Positions 49,955 through 62,799 of a DNA stretch of 64,000 nucleotides are shown here, piece by piece. Under the pieces are notes generated by a model. It was not told the DNA's origin and did not search any database. It saw nothing but the letters and a program-made list of their open reading frames with translations. The DNA comes from Gadus chalcogrammus. Lineage: Eukaryota > Chordata > Actinopteri > Gadiformes > Gadidae. Every line of letters begins with the position of its first letter. Positions within the stretch are counted from its first letter, which is position 1. The stretch covers positions 4,596,348 through 4,660,347 of the forward strand of contig NC_079414.1 of NCBI RefSeq assembly GCF_026213295.1, written 5' to 3'. Made by a program: the position numbers and the translations under genes.

Positions 49955-51285
49955 GGTTGAGAACAATTATAGCACACAGTCACAATCAGAAAATCAACAA
50001 GAAGGTGCAAAAATAGCTTCAGGAATCAGAAATACAAGACAATTTGTGATTTTTATATTGCAGAATAGTTACATCTCAGAGATACCGACATGATACATCT
50101 CCACAAAGGGCAAAAAATCTGACAGGAGGACTAAAAAGATATTCCACATGTCAGTTCATCGTCTTGTCTTCAAAATTAAATGATTGTGCCAATGTGTTGC
50201 ATTCAGAGTGATTTCGCCATTGCTGCAGATGAAGACTGCTCTTGGGTCCACCAATGCTGGGCTTAATGCTCCTAAATATTCTCTCTGATGGCAAGACAGA
50301 GAGAAGACTATAGACAAGGTGAGATGAGATTTTGTTATAGCCTTTTGACAGGCCCCTTTCAATACTGGACTACATTGACCTTTACATTTAGAAGTCATTT
50401 AGCAGTAGGTTTTCGTTATAATGCTTTTCATTGCAGTCAAGGTATTATAAATAAAAAAAATTGTCATAAAATAAGATAAGATTATGCATCATTGGTTCCT
50501 CACTGGAAATGTGGCTTTCACAGAAGCAAGCAACAGGACAGAAAGATCGGTGTTTATAAAGTAAAATATAAATGGGATAGAAAGATGGAAATGAAAAACA
50601 ATACAATACAACCAGAAAAAAACTGAACTAAACTACAATCACAATCACTAGAACAAGGAAACGGATGAGGCAAACAGCTGCTGAGGTGTTTCACAAAGCG
50701 TCCTTAGCATGTGACTCAGAGCATGTCTCGTTCAGCAGACAACGGTCCCCGCTGTGCACTGATCAAACACAGCAGTGATATTTAACCATGACCTGCAATG
50801 AGTTCACAGCTTTATATAAGTGAGCTAATTAGTCGTCTGGCCCTGACGATAAGGAGAACATTGCTGCCTCTCTAACATCTTCATATGGATTGCAGGACAT
50901 TCCCGTCATGCCATCAGAATGGATGCAAGCATAAAGGCAGAGAAAATCACTTTGTGATGTGCTTTGATTTCGCCTCGTCTTCAATGTTTCTGACACATAC
51001 ATAAATGGACATCTATTATATCACAAACAAGGCTTGGCATGGTTTGACCACAATGCAGATGCACGTACACACGATGCACAGTAATCACCTCATAAAGTCT
51101 GCGTCTCGACAGAAGCTGTGAGCGAAGCAGAGATTCTGTTTCCTTTGAGTTTTACCACGCAGGCTCTAGTCTTTAACATCAAACGTATATAAAGACGTAG
51201 TTGCTCCTTTGAGGCATGGGAAGAATCCCACCCCCCCACCAACATAAACACACATATACACACACACAAATAAACATACAAACGC
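49955..51285. other. No gene recognised
   Basis: Unique-looking DNA, no motif. Confidence 0.55.
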
Positions 51286-51309
51286 ACACACACACACACA
51301 TATACGTAT

Positions 51310-51405
<96 letters not shown>
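51286..51405. repeat. (CA)n microsatellite
   Basis: About 90 bp of pure CA (51316-51405) preceded by TATACGTATACACG. Confidence 0.97.
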
Positions 51406-51408
<3 letters not shown>

Positions 51409-53587
51409 TACACATGCACACACACATAAAATACACAAACACACACACATATAGACACGGATGCATATATATATAAACCCACTTTCTCTGATCTTAGAAA
51501 AACATGCATTTTATTGAATGTGTTTCCTAGATTGTCTACTCCTACTTAAGAACATATTTGACTTACATTTGGCTCGAGGGGGAATTAACTCAATTATCCA
51601 ATGAATGGCTTTTGGTTAGAGACATTGCCCGCATGTCTCCATTGTAGGTTGGACAGTAGAATAGGGCATGTTTGAATTATTTATAATATTTGATGCTTCA
51701 AATTATTAAATTAACCTATAGAAGCACATTCACTTCAATGCCCTTCAGAGATTGCTATCGAGTTATAAAAACTAAAACTAAATTTAAACTTTTCAAGGTA
51801 TTATCGTGAAAGTAACTTCTATATTGTTTAAATAACAATAAAAACCTCTTAGATAATTCTAAACTATACTAAATATTTGACAATATTTAAAAAATCAATT
51901 CCCAACAGGGACCAAATATGTCTTCGTACTTCTTAACAACATAATTTGCCTTATTTTAGGTTCATACGTAATTTCCTCACGATTGCAACGTTCAACAATG
52001 TGCACCAAAAAATAAATACTTGTTGTCACATTCCCAACATTGTGTGTCGCAGGAAGCACATCACAGCATGGATGTAAGATATGGCCAGAATGCAGTTTCA
52101 GGTTGTCTTTAAAAGCTAAGGATTTGTCCAAGGGGCTTTAAATCCAAGTCAAACTGAAAATATCAGACAAGCACAGCCAATATTTACTCTGAAACAACAG
52201 CCAGACTTACAGTTGATGCTGAGCCGTGAAAGCAAACAGACGGTCAATATTAGAGTTGCTGGTGTAACAACACTCTTTTTTTCTAATTGGCTGGAAAGCG
52301 TCTGGAACACACGGGAACATGCTTGTTGATTTTGCCAAGGTTTTTTTTGTGGTACAATTGGTTCAATCCATTTACTTTGAGAAGCAATCACATCCGAAAA
52401 CCAGCCCGGATCAACCATCGTCACATGGGTGTACATAATGTACATGCTATCAGCATCTTCAATCTATGCTTCAGAAGTAAAGAAATCCATACGACTTAAA
52501 CACCAGTAAAATAAAAACAGAACAATGATATGCTGAAACTTCATTTTTCTTTCAACCAAACTTTAAGTGGAGGAGGAATAGCGATAGGACCTGTTTGTTT
52601 TCCATCGTACCCCTCGTGTTGCGATAATGCCAACACCTTAATGTTTCACTAAGTGTCTCATTGCTATGGATTTATTCATACTGTTCTTAGTTTGGCGGTC
52701 TGCTTGAGTGTGTGCAAATGCCAAGTCCTTGTTAGCATGTGTGAATGCATGTCCCTTCTCTTAGTGAGCAAGGGCTTGTCTATGGACATTTGTCTATGTA
52801 TGAAAAATGTGTGTGCATGGATGCGTTCGTGCGTGTGGTCATATGTGCATGCATGTGTGTGTGTCTGTGTGTGTAGGAGAGAGCGGGCAAGAGACTTTGA
52901 GAGCAAGGAGGAAGGCACAGGCAATAACTCAAATGTTTCTTAAATCATTTTGACAAGGTGTTTCGAGCACAATTAGTTGAAAGAGATGATGTCTACTTTC
53001 AGTTTGTGTGTGTGTGTGTGTTTTTGTGGTAGATAGACAATAGCACATGCTTTCTTCTATTAAACCTCCTTTTATCGTTTGACACTTCATTAGGTACAAC
53101 GTTTTTATGTTATGGGCCCCTTGTATTTTTGTCACACAAACATAAAAACACACACCGCACACACACTGCACACACACAAAAACACACAAACACAGATACA
53201 CACATCAACACAGCGACATACACATAAACAGAACATTAAACAAAGCCAAATAAATGAGCACATTGTGTTGTTATATCTTTATGTTATATACAATATACCC
53301 AACAGATAGCATGAAAGGAAACAATCCAGAGCAAATTGGTCGTCTCTTACACTTAATTACCATGGGTGAAAAATAATATGGTGTGATATCATAGAAGCAG
53401 TAAGTGTAATTTAGATCCCTAGAAAAGGAGATAACAGGGGCGCCTGGTCTCTGAGTCACTGTCAAAGATAAAGAAAGGACTGGGGGATATAAATGAGGCA
53501 AGCAGGCACCCAATGCCTCTCTCCACACACACACACACGCACGTGTGTACACACACATACAGGCACGTGCACATGCACGCACACACT
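51406..53587. other. No gene recognised
   Basis: AT-rich. Short TG and CA runs occur near 52855, 53005 and 53150-53200. Confidence 0.5.
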
Positions 53588-53794
<207 letters not shown>

Positions 53795-53865
53795 TAAGGC
53801 TGCCCAACCAGAACTAACAATGGCCCACTACGGACAGTCCTGTCAACACAGCCTTGGAGAGATAG

Positions 53866-53983
<118 letters not shown>

Positions 53984-54132
53984 TCTGCCTGCATGCCCGC
54001 GCATGCGTGCGTATATGTGTGTGTGTGATTAGAATTTTTTGCGTGCATCTCTCTTTTAAATCATCTGTGGGGGGGGGGTCCGTGTGATTGTGTGTGAGAA
54101 GAACTGAGTAAAAAAGTGTTTGTATGCACCTA

Positions 54133-54183
54133 TTTTTGTAATGGTACATATACATATACTGTATATATGTATTATTACAAAAA
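54133..54183. repeat. 51-bp imperfect hairpin
   Basis: TTTTTGTAAT (54133-54142) pairs with ATTACAAAAA (54174-54183), and the inner ACATATA with TATATGT. Confidence 0.8.
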
Positions 54184-54379
54184 AAGATCCATTCAAACAC
54201 TATATTATGCACACTGAGTATATTTGAGCGAAATGAAGAGTGTGGTGGAAAGGAAGGGTGAGAGAGTGAAAAAAAATCCATGCGTGTCCCCCATCGTAAG
54301 CTATGCTCATTAACTCTCAAAATATTGCTCTGACGCTGAATGTGTGCTTGTGTGCATATTTTGCATGTGCATGCACGGC

Positions 54380-54712
54380 TTTGGTGTGTGCGTGTGTGTG
54401 CGCGTGTGTGTGTGCGTGTGTGTGTGTATGTGAGAGAAAAAGAGAGAGGGACAGGGGTTTGGAAAAAGGGAAGAGAATGGTAAATATGTGGATATATCAT
54501 ATAATATACTAATTTACTGTCATAATATTGGTCTGTTAAGGAATATATACTGTATATAGATATATGCATATTCATTATGCATGTGTGCATGTGTGTGCGT
54601 GGGTATGTGGGTGTGCGTAAGTGTGTGTGTGAGTGTGTGCGAATGTGCGTCGGTATGTGTGTGTGTGGATAAATGTGTGTGAGTGTGCGCGTATGTGTGT
54701 GTGAGTGTGTGT
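54380..54712. repeat. Degenerate TG-rich tract
   Basis: Broken TGTGTGCG-type repeats in two clusters (about 54383-54433 and 54583-54712). Confidence 0.85.
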
Positions 54713-54719
54713 TTGCTCG

Positions 54720-55370
54720 GAGGATCCCTTTGGTTGCCTTCCACGGTCATTTAGGTTCAATGGGGGCCGGACGGGGAATTCTAATAATAATCACAAAGCC
54801 TACTTTATTTTCTCTGTTTGAAGTGAGACGATCACATTCCCCCTCGTCGCCACTTTCCATCCCTTGCTCAGCCAATCTCCGTGGCAACTAAAACACCCGT
54901 ACCCACATCCAGGCGCCGTGGAGGGGGCCCCCCCTGTGTGTACTTTTGTAGGCCAAGGCGATTGTGGGGAGTTATTACTACGAGCGTTGTCTGCCTTGTT
55001 ACATTTTCACTTTATGAGTCCCGAGCCGCCGCCGCTCCCTCACTACTTAGCATCCCCGCTTTATGTGTGTGTGCGTGCGTGTGTGAGCGTGTTCAGGAAC
55101 GAGGTAGACAGAAAAATATGGATAAGTGCAAAAAAGTAAAGCGGGAAGGAGGAGCGGGCGGCGTGTAAAGTTTGTGCACGGCGTCAGGCAGGTGAGCGTA
55201 TGCATCAGCGAGGACATTTATGGAGCCACTTAGCGTGGGCCACGGTCAAACTCTTTGCTCCCCACGGGTGTCGCTTTGTGCGATGCATTGGACTTTACAA
55301 TTAGGCCCCCAGGGGCCCCGTCGCCAGGGCAGCTCCTCCCAACATTAGGCCTGGGTGCAAATGATTGTGA
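54720..55370. promoter_or_regulatory. Candidate conserved non-coding segment
   Basis: After the TG tract the composition becomes GC-balanced and repeat-free, e.g. AAGGCGATTGTGGGGAGTTA near 54956 and GTGGGCCACGGTCAAACTCT near 55234. No open frame looks coding. The call is an inference from texture only. Confidence 0.3.
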
Positions 55371-55419
55371 GTGTGTGTGTGTGTGAGTGTGTGTGCGGTT
55401 GTGTCTGTGTGTCTTTATT

Positions 55420-55920
55420 TCTCACTGTTGCCAGCAGTAACTCTTCCCTGTTAATTCCGGGCTGCGTGCAGCACGGTGCGCTCCTGTTGAGTGGAAGCAT
55501 CAACACATTTGTTTATATCTTAACCAATACCTGATGGCTTTGAGGGAGAAAGACAGATCTCTCTGGCTTTAATCCGCTCAACTTTATCACTGATAAAGTG
55601 AACAAGACAGATTAAAAATAATTTGTTTCTAAGCACTGATGCAATTAAGGCCTGCGCCGTGCCATAAACCGACAGCAGCGGCGCAAATCAATATGAGGAA
55701 TGGGTCCCTAGTCCTCTCTGGGCGGGGCCGTTGCTGATGCCGGGGAGTGTTTCCACCTCCCGTCTGCTCTGCGCGGTCCACACCTCTCTGTGCCTGGGTG
55801 TGCAATAACCTAATGAGTATAATAGGGCTGTTATATTTTTAATAAACACAGCAGGCAGCTGGAGTCTGCCGGGGCTTATAGCTAAATGGATGTGGAGGCT
55901 AGTCAATGACTCACTGTGGC
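55420..55920. promoter_or_regulatory. Candidate conserved non-coding segment
   Basis: Repeat-free, with homeodomain-type TAAT words (near 55571, 55614, 55812) and a palindromic GATA pair at 55581-55599. TAAGGCCTGCGCCGTGCC near 55647 is CpG-containing in otherwise AT-rich surroundings. Not demonstrable without alignment. Confidence 0.3.
55581..55599. promoter_or_regulatory. Palindromic GATA motif pair
   Basis: ACTTTATCA, one C, TGATAAAGT: a perfect inverted repeat placing two GATA-type words head to head. Confidence 0.5.
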
Positions 55921-55943
55921 ACGCTCACCGCTGATTACACAAT

Positions 55944-55946
<3 letters not shown>

Positions 55947-56000
<54 letters not shown>

Positions 56001-56013
56001 TGTGTGTGTGTGT
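55947..56013. repeat. (TG)n microsatellite
   Basis: TG with one TA interruption. Confidence 0.96.
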
Positions 56014-56154
56014 CTTTGAGAGTATGAATATGTCTGTGAGATACGCACATGCGAATGTGTGTGTGTGCATATGTGTTTGTGCTTGGATGCGAACGTGCGT
56101 GTAACGTGTATGTGTGTGTGAGAGTGTGCACATGCGCGTTTGTGTACATGTCTT

Positions 56155-56167
<13 letters not shown>

Positions 56168-56186
<19 letters not shown>

Positions 56187-56191
56187 GGAGA

Positions 56192-56254
<63 letters not shown>
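56168..56254. repeat. (GA)n microsatellite
   Basis: GA with two GGGA interruptions, flanked on both sides by TG-rich runs (to about 56328). Confidence 0.96.
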
Positions 56255-56258
<4 letters not shown>

Positions 56259-56330
56259 AGTGGGTGCGTGCGTGCGTGTGTGTGTGTGCTCGCGAATGTG
56301 TGTGTGTGTGTGTGTGTGTTTGTGTGTAAA

Positions 56331-57719
56331 CACACTACAAGGTATCCCATTACTTTCATTCTTTGTTGGCTAAATGAAAGCCCTCCTCGGCCATTTCCTG
56401 CGCCTTACTCCTCCTGCACTCCTCCCCTGCTCCCTGCACGACCAGCCCAAATTAAAAATCTCCCTAAACCCCAGCCACACTTACCATTGTGGCCATCTTG
56501 ACGAATGGGTTTTCATACCTGAATCTTTTATTTATCCAAAAATGTTGTATCCCATTCTACATGTGGGAAAGAAATGGCCTGAGAAAACAAAATGTTTTTT
56601 TTACTTAGGCCTACATAATAGGTATTACTTAGAAAAAAAAAAAAATTATCTAAAAATACCAAAAATTTAAATGGCTGCAACATAGTAATTGCGACCCCGT
56701 TTATTATAATAACATCAAATAATAATTACAATTATGATAACACAATAAATAATATAATAATTATTTTTTTAATAAATAATAATTAATCGTGATTATATGG
56801 TTATAGTATCGATGTCAATTATTTAACCTAATATAAGTAAAATAAGTAAAATAATTAAGAATTAAACAAATGTCATAAAAAAATAAACATTGTTTAGATT
56901 TGATTATAAATGGAATGCCTCATATGTAATACCTCCGATTTTTATTGAGTTGGTTTGAAATATCAATGACCTATCAAGTGTATATGTATAAGTGGGTTTT
57001 CCATATGTGTTTCTTGGTTCATACAGGTACTTTGGTATCCTCATTAACATGTTAAACTAGCAGTGCATCACGCTTACAGTCGCTGGAAAGAGAGGAGAAA
57101 TTTTCAAATCAGCCGTGCTGTGGAAAAATATAAATATTTCATAAAAGGTGTTGCTCCCTCGTACTACCCTAAAGCTCATTCAACACAATTAACCCACATA
57201 GTTAAACAGCCCCGCGCTCTCTCACCACTGCTTTGACCCTCCTACCTGTCTATCTCTGAATCCATGGAGAATCATAAAGCGTGAACATAACCCCTCCCCT
57301 GAACGCAACTTTCACTGACATGTAGGGCATGAGGTTTGTTTGAGTCAGAACTAACGTTGAGCTAGCCTGCGTATACCCATGCTGCCTTGCGCGCAATTTC
57401 ATTTTCGCACTGCTAGGCAGCCTGATCTGATTTTTGCCTGAGATAGGGAACCAATCACAGAACGGGGAGGGACAGCAAGACGATGACGACGTCTATCGTC
57501 TATGCGACACGCCGAAGCTTGTAGTTTACCGGTCCAAAATTTTCAGCAGTCGCGTTACCTTTCGATGCAGCCTTAGATAGTGTTCTAAGTAGTTTAGAAC
57601 GCAAGTTTATTTTGAAAAAATAGCAACTTTCGGCTTTTTAATGCCGTTTGTATGTGTTATGTTTGTTTCTCTGGGTAAAGGGACATTAGCACTCCCTCTC
57701 GCCTACTGACAATTACTTC
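56331..57719. other. No gene recognised; AT-rich block then repeat-like DNA
   Basis: 56640-56970 is very AT-rich (TAATAATTATT-type words). 57365-57560 (ATGCTGCCTTGCGCGCAATT and following) reads like an interspersed fish repeat, but I cannot define its ends. Confidence 0.45.
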
Positions 57720-58515
57720 AGGGAGGACGTTCCTCCCTCAGCCTCCATTGACTCCCGTTCATAGACCTCTGAAGTAATGGCGCGTTTCCACTGCAGGGTG
57801 CGGAACGGATCGGATCGCAAAGGTGCGGATCGGGTCGCGTTTCCACCGCCAAAAGTGGGCGTGACCCGGACTTAGCCGTACCCGTTTTGGCCTCGTTTTC
57901 AGGACTCCTCCGTTGGGGTACTGAAAACGAGACGAGACGCCTGAAAGGGTCCCGGGAAATTCTAGCTACACACCCCCTCCGTTGATTGGTCGACAGAATC
58001 ATCACTTCCGGGTGACGCGGGGATAAAACAAACATTAGCCTCGAGGTATTATTCTTTACAATTAACATGTCGTTCCTCCCTCTGTCTATACGAAACAACG
58101 TGGGGTTTTTGAATGATCGTGCATAACAAACTCTGTAGGTGGCGATGAAGTAGAAAATGCGCACGTTTTTAACTAAACACTCTTTCCATCTAGATTCCAC
58201 TTGGGTTTTGGATTGTCGGTGGCGTTAAAGTAGCATTTATAAACGTTTACTACAATCCAAAACCCAAGTGGAATCTTGATGGAAAAAGTGTGTAGTTCAA
58301 AACGTGGGCAGCTTTCACTTCTTCGCCACCTAGAGAGCTTGTTATGTACAGTACGATCATTCAAAAACCCCATGTTATTTCCCATAGACATTTGACCGAT
58401 GGAACCGGAGCCTCTGAGGGGAGACTTGCCTTCAGAGGTCTATTTCCCCGAAAGTGTTGGCTGCCGGTGAATAACATGGGGTTCAATGGGAGAAGGGAGG
58501 AAAGTCCTCCTCTGA
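57720..58515. repeat. Foldback-type element with outer and inner inverted arms
   Basis: Outer arms: AGACCTCTGAAG near 57763 and its complement near 58432, continuing outward to GGGAGGACGTTCCTCC and GGGAGGAAAGTCCTCC. Inner arms are at 58084-58389. Between outer and inner arms on the left lies GGCGCGTTTCCACTGCAGGG (57779 on), which resembles the end of another MITE, so the left side has probably been interrupted. Confidence 0.7.
58084..58389. repeat. Long hairpin, arms about 130 bp, loop about 33 bp
   Basis: 58084-58218 and 58252-58389 are imperfect reverse complements. Exact stretches include GGGGTTTTTGAATGATCGT (58102-58120) and GATTCCACTTGGGTTTTGGA (58194-58213). Confidence 0.9.
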
Positions 58516-58739
58516 GTGGGTGTGACTAGCTAAGGGATCTTGATCCCGCCTATTTCTATTCACAAATAGGCTGAATCCCTGGTTGCGCTATGAACCAATA
58601 AGCAGGAGTCCTGGCTGTGGAGCAGCCCAGAGGGAGGGTTTGTCCCCTCAAGTCTATGTTACAAGAACCAACGAACCCGCTCAGTTGAATGCCTCGTTTC
58701 CAATCCACCGAGTGGTGCGATACTGTTCGTTGCGGTACA

Positions 58740-58895
58740 GTGCTGCCTGCGGAGCCCGTGGCCGGGCAGGGCTGCCCGCGGCCGGTCGGCGGAGCCTGCG
58801 GCCGGGCAGGGCTACACGCGGCCGGCCTACAGAGGTCGCGGCTGGGCAGGGCTGCCCGCGGCCGGGCTGCCCGCGGCCTGGCTGCGGAGCCCGCG
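58740..58895. repeat. GC-rich minisatellite
   Basis: Copies of GCGGCCGGGCAGGGCTGCCC-like units, strongly CpG-rich. The open frames here are compositional. Confidence 0.85.
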
Positions 58896-58919
58896 AGGAT
58901 GGTTGAATTGATCTATAAA

Positions 58920-59487
58920 TGAAGTCCCTCAATCTTAATTGGCTTAACACCATGGCCAACATTCTGAAACATCCATCAACATACACATTTGCATCAAATT
59001 TTTTTTCTCTTTGTCATGTAAATAGTAGTGAAATAAGCCTAATGTTCTTGCTGTTCTTTTAATTGTTTGTTACTCTGACCGTTCTGTTTGATATTGTGGA
59101 TAGGATGTTAGTGAATGATTCAGAGCATGATGCATTTTAAATCATCAAAAATCATGGCATCACTTTTGGTATTGTTTCTTCATTTTTCTTCTTCTTTATT
59201 TAGAGTAAGGCCTTATTTGACTTATTGGCTTTGCATCCTTTACTTCTGCCCTTGTAGTCCAAGACATGCTGCTCACCAGCTTTCAAAGTCTAATGCTGCT
59301 ACTGGTGGATTTGTATCAATTCACATAATTATCCCATCCTGCTATTTTGTATTTCACCAAAACACCCTGAAACAACTTGAGTGTCACATACTTATGCCAC
59401 AATAGGCCACTATCAGTGTAAGCAGGCCAATGGCAACCAAGCGCGCAGTCCTCCCTCCCTCACTTTAAAAACCACCAGTCGCCACTG
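58920..59487. other. No gene recognised
   Basis: The frame 59115-59405 (MIQSMMHFKSSKIMASLLVL) is hydrophobic by composition but resembles no family I know. Confidence 0.45.
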
Positions 59488-59606
59488 CTAGGTGGTGGTA
59501 AATACCATATATAGACTAGGTGGTGGTTGGTATATACCATATAACGACTAGGTGGCGGTAGTTATATACCATATATAGAGTAGGTGGTGGTAGGTATATA
59601 CCATAT
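59488..59606. repeat. Minisatellite, four copies of 28-32 bp
   Basis: Unit close to TAGGTGGTGGTAGGTATATA followed by CCATATATAGAC, starting near 59488, 59516, 59548 and 59580. Confidence 0.9.
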
Positions 59607-59909
59607 CGCACTGTTTACCGGCAGTCGAGGATTTAGTGCGACCGGCACGATAGCTATGACAACATAGCTATCGCTGAGGCCAATAGTTTGAAAAAATATT
59701 TGAAAGAGCTTTCTTAACAAACAAGTACAGATTTGAACTGTAAAAAACACAAGTTTTTATGCAAATTGTGCCCTCCGGGTGTGAACGTCTGCAACGACGT
59801 TGGAAAATAATAGAATAGAATAGAAAAAAGGAATGAACGTGAAAAACGTTTATTTTCTGGGACTGTGAACTTAGAAAAAAATTGCTATTAACTATGAACT
59901 CAGTTAACT
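59607..59909. other. No gene recognised
   Basis: Short spacer between minisatellites without motif. Confidence 0.55.
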
Positions 59910-60276
59910 CTACCTGTGTGGATTGTTTTGACCTTACCAATAGCTGTGTCGACTGTTTTATTCAATATGTCGCTGTGTTGACTGTTTTGACCAGTATGTA
60001 GCTGTGTGGACTGTTTTAACCAATATCTAGCTGTGTGGACAGTTTTGACCAATATGTAAGCTGTGATGACTGTTTTCACCTATGTAGCGGACTGTTTTAA
60101 CCTGACCAATATGTAGCTGTGTGGACTGTTTTAATAATATGGAGCTTTGAGGACTGTTTTAACGTGCCCAATATGTAGCTGTGTGGACTGTTTTGACCAA
60201 TATGTAGCTGTGTGGACTGTCTTGACCAGTATGTAGCTGTGTGGACGGTTTTGAGCTGTGTGGACTGTTTCGACCT
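59910..60276. repeat. 29-bp minisatellite
   Basis: About 13 imperfect copies of TAGCTGTGTGGACTGTTTTG followed by ACCAATATG. Confidence 0.93.
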
Positions 60277-60394
60277 ACCTTGACCCGTAGGTGGGCGTGT
60301 CTACCCTGCCATGCCCTCTGCTAACTGCTCCCGGAAGTAGGGTAGGCCTACGTTGGAAACGATGTGATTGAGTGTAAAAGTCTTCTGATGACTC

Positions 60395-60690
60395 GAAGAG
60401 CGGGTGAGGGCGGAGCTCGTTCGTCAACTTGACCGGTAGGAAACGGGTTAAAGAGGGGGAGAGCCTCGGAGTGAACGACACAACCGCGCGGTGCACGCCG
60501 CGCTTCAACCGCCCTCTCCGCACTCACCAACACATCAATGAGCAGGCGCGCTCACGCGCCTCCGTTACACACACCTGCTGGCGGGAACGGGAGCCAGGAC
60601 CGCGTCTGTTCTCCTCCACCGGCGAACCGACGACCAGCAGAGGAGGGAGCACCGAGGATAACCCTACGCTACAGTAAGACTGTTTTAAGA
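60395..60690 (+). promoter_or_regulatory. CpG-rich segment, candidate promoter/first exon
   Basis: CpG dinucleotides are frequent (e.g. AACCGCGCGGTGCACGCCGC near 60483) in a window where they are otherwise rare outside transposons. It ends with CTACAGTAAGACTG near 60670, which offers a GTAAGA splice-donor-like site. No coding motif is recognised, so at best this is a 5' non-coding exon on the plus strand. Confidence 0.35.
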
Positions 60691-62799
60691 GTTTGGTTTT
60701 CTTTGAAGACGGATAGTCACACATGCGTTAACGTGTTATTGGATGACACATGGTGTGTGTGTGCGTGTGTGTGTGTCTATTAAGACTGCGTGACACGGAG
60801 GTTTGCTTAAAAGTTGTCTTTCCGTTGATTTGTATCCCATACCTGTATTTAAATATTGTCACAAAATGTGCCTTGCTTTATTGTTGTTTAGCCTATAGTG
60901 AATATCAGCCTTTGCATCTTCATTGAGGTAAACAAAAGAAAAGAGAAAAAGCCCAACGAGCCACTTGCCAGCAGGAATGCGCACTTGTGGTAGTTTACCA
61001 GTGGGTGGATGTAATGTAATTATGGAGCCGTTTAAAACCCCGGGCACTACAAGTTGATCGTGACAGGCGAACCGCGTCCAACCATCGACTCCATCGGCAC
61101 TTGAAACGGTCCAATCACATAATTAGGAGGCGGGCTTTAAATAAATGTACATTAATCACCTAGAATATTCCACCTAGATTGGGTTTATTCGTGAACCTAT
61201 TCATGTTTACCATTTATTTCGGAGTGGTCCAACCACTCAATTTGAAACTGCGATTTAAACACAAAATAATGTAATTCTAAAAGTATAAAGAGATGAATAA
61301 AGGTGAAATGGGAAAGTCAGGTCAGGCGAAGTTCCCGGTGTTTCTCCTCCATTGTTGGAGTAACAGGGCAATTAGCCTATGAGTGCTGTGCCCTCAGACG
61401 GGGAAAATAAAATAACAACAACAGCCACTAGTAGCTCAAAAAGATGGACCCAAAATATAGTGTTGGGCGATTATTGTTGCTTGTGATGCACTGCGGGACC
61501 TGTGAAGAGTGCTATAAATAAATCTTCCTTACTTTACTCTGTAACTTATTTTTAGTTTGCCAAGATATACATTAAAGGTGTATTCTTCACAGACTCGTCC
61601 TAGTATTGATTAAGCCTGAACAACATATTAACTTGTAAACACTTTCTGAAAATCTTGGTTGAACGTATTCAATTAAAACATAATTTGTAATTGCTAATCT
61701 TTAATTAAATTGCATCTATTATTAATACATGTTAGTTTGAATTATTGGATGCAATTAGTTTATACATTTTTAACTAGTGAAGGATTTTATCATAATTGTT
61801 TTTCCAATTCCATCACATGCATAATGGAGTAAGCACTATAGTAATTAGCAGTGAGTAATGTCAGCCTTGCCATTTCAAGCTGTGAGTAATTAAACGTGAC
61901 ACAAATGTGCATTAGGACGTGCATTGGGCCTGCCCATGGACCGGGCTGTGGTAGTGACACGGCCCTCCACAACAGACCAGACTCCATCAGGGCTCAGGGC
62001 TTCTGTTAGGGACAGGGATACGCGCTGCGCTCTGTGGCCTAGTTAGCCTTGACACACCTTTTCATCTGTCTCATTGGTGCCATGTGTGTTGCTGACTCTT
62101 TGAAACACCAATGTGTCTGCTGCAATGTGCGAATGTGCACTCTGTGTTGTGAACTATTGCATAGCATGAAGTGATAAGTGATGCAGCCCACAGTGATTTA
62201 TTTACCGTAAAACTTCACAGGTTTTACGTTTTGGTTGGACATCATGAAAACTCATATTAAAGAGAAAACACATAATGGAAAAACATTTCTGCAACCTTGT
62301 TGAATAGCAATGGAAGGTATTAAAAAGCCTCCCAGGTGATGCTCACAATAAGGTGACAGATTGGTGGGTTCTGAAAGGCAAGCGGGACACAGTGCCCCCA
62401 GCCTGTTGAATGCATCATGAGAGACCTACCCCAGGTGAATCTGGACTCACAACTACGCCAGTAAAATAGTGTTCGTCATCAAAGACATTTATAAATTAGT
62501 GAATAAGCCCCAGACTCAGGTACAGTGGTTACTGGTGGGCAATCAAAGGACGTGTAGCGGGTGCTACTGGGTCTCCGTCGTCCCCTTCCCCTGGTCTGTT
62601 ACGGCTATTCTCGGCTGTGTTTCTACACAGGACAACATGGGGGGCAGCACCCACACTAAACACTAGGCAGCACTCCCATCCTGTTGCTTTGGATGCGTTA
62701 TTTATTTGTATCCCATGGTGTTGCAGTGACAGCGCTGTCAGCCTCATTAAAACACACTCTCTCCTCCATACGTATAAGTTTTACACTTTCACGTCATAG
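60691..62799. other. No gene recognised
   Basis: Mixed and AT-rich DNA without repeats of note. If the CpG-rich segment is a first exon, this would be intron. Confidence 0.45.
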
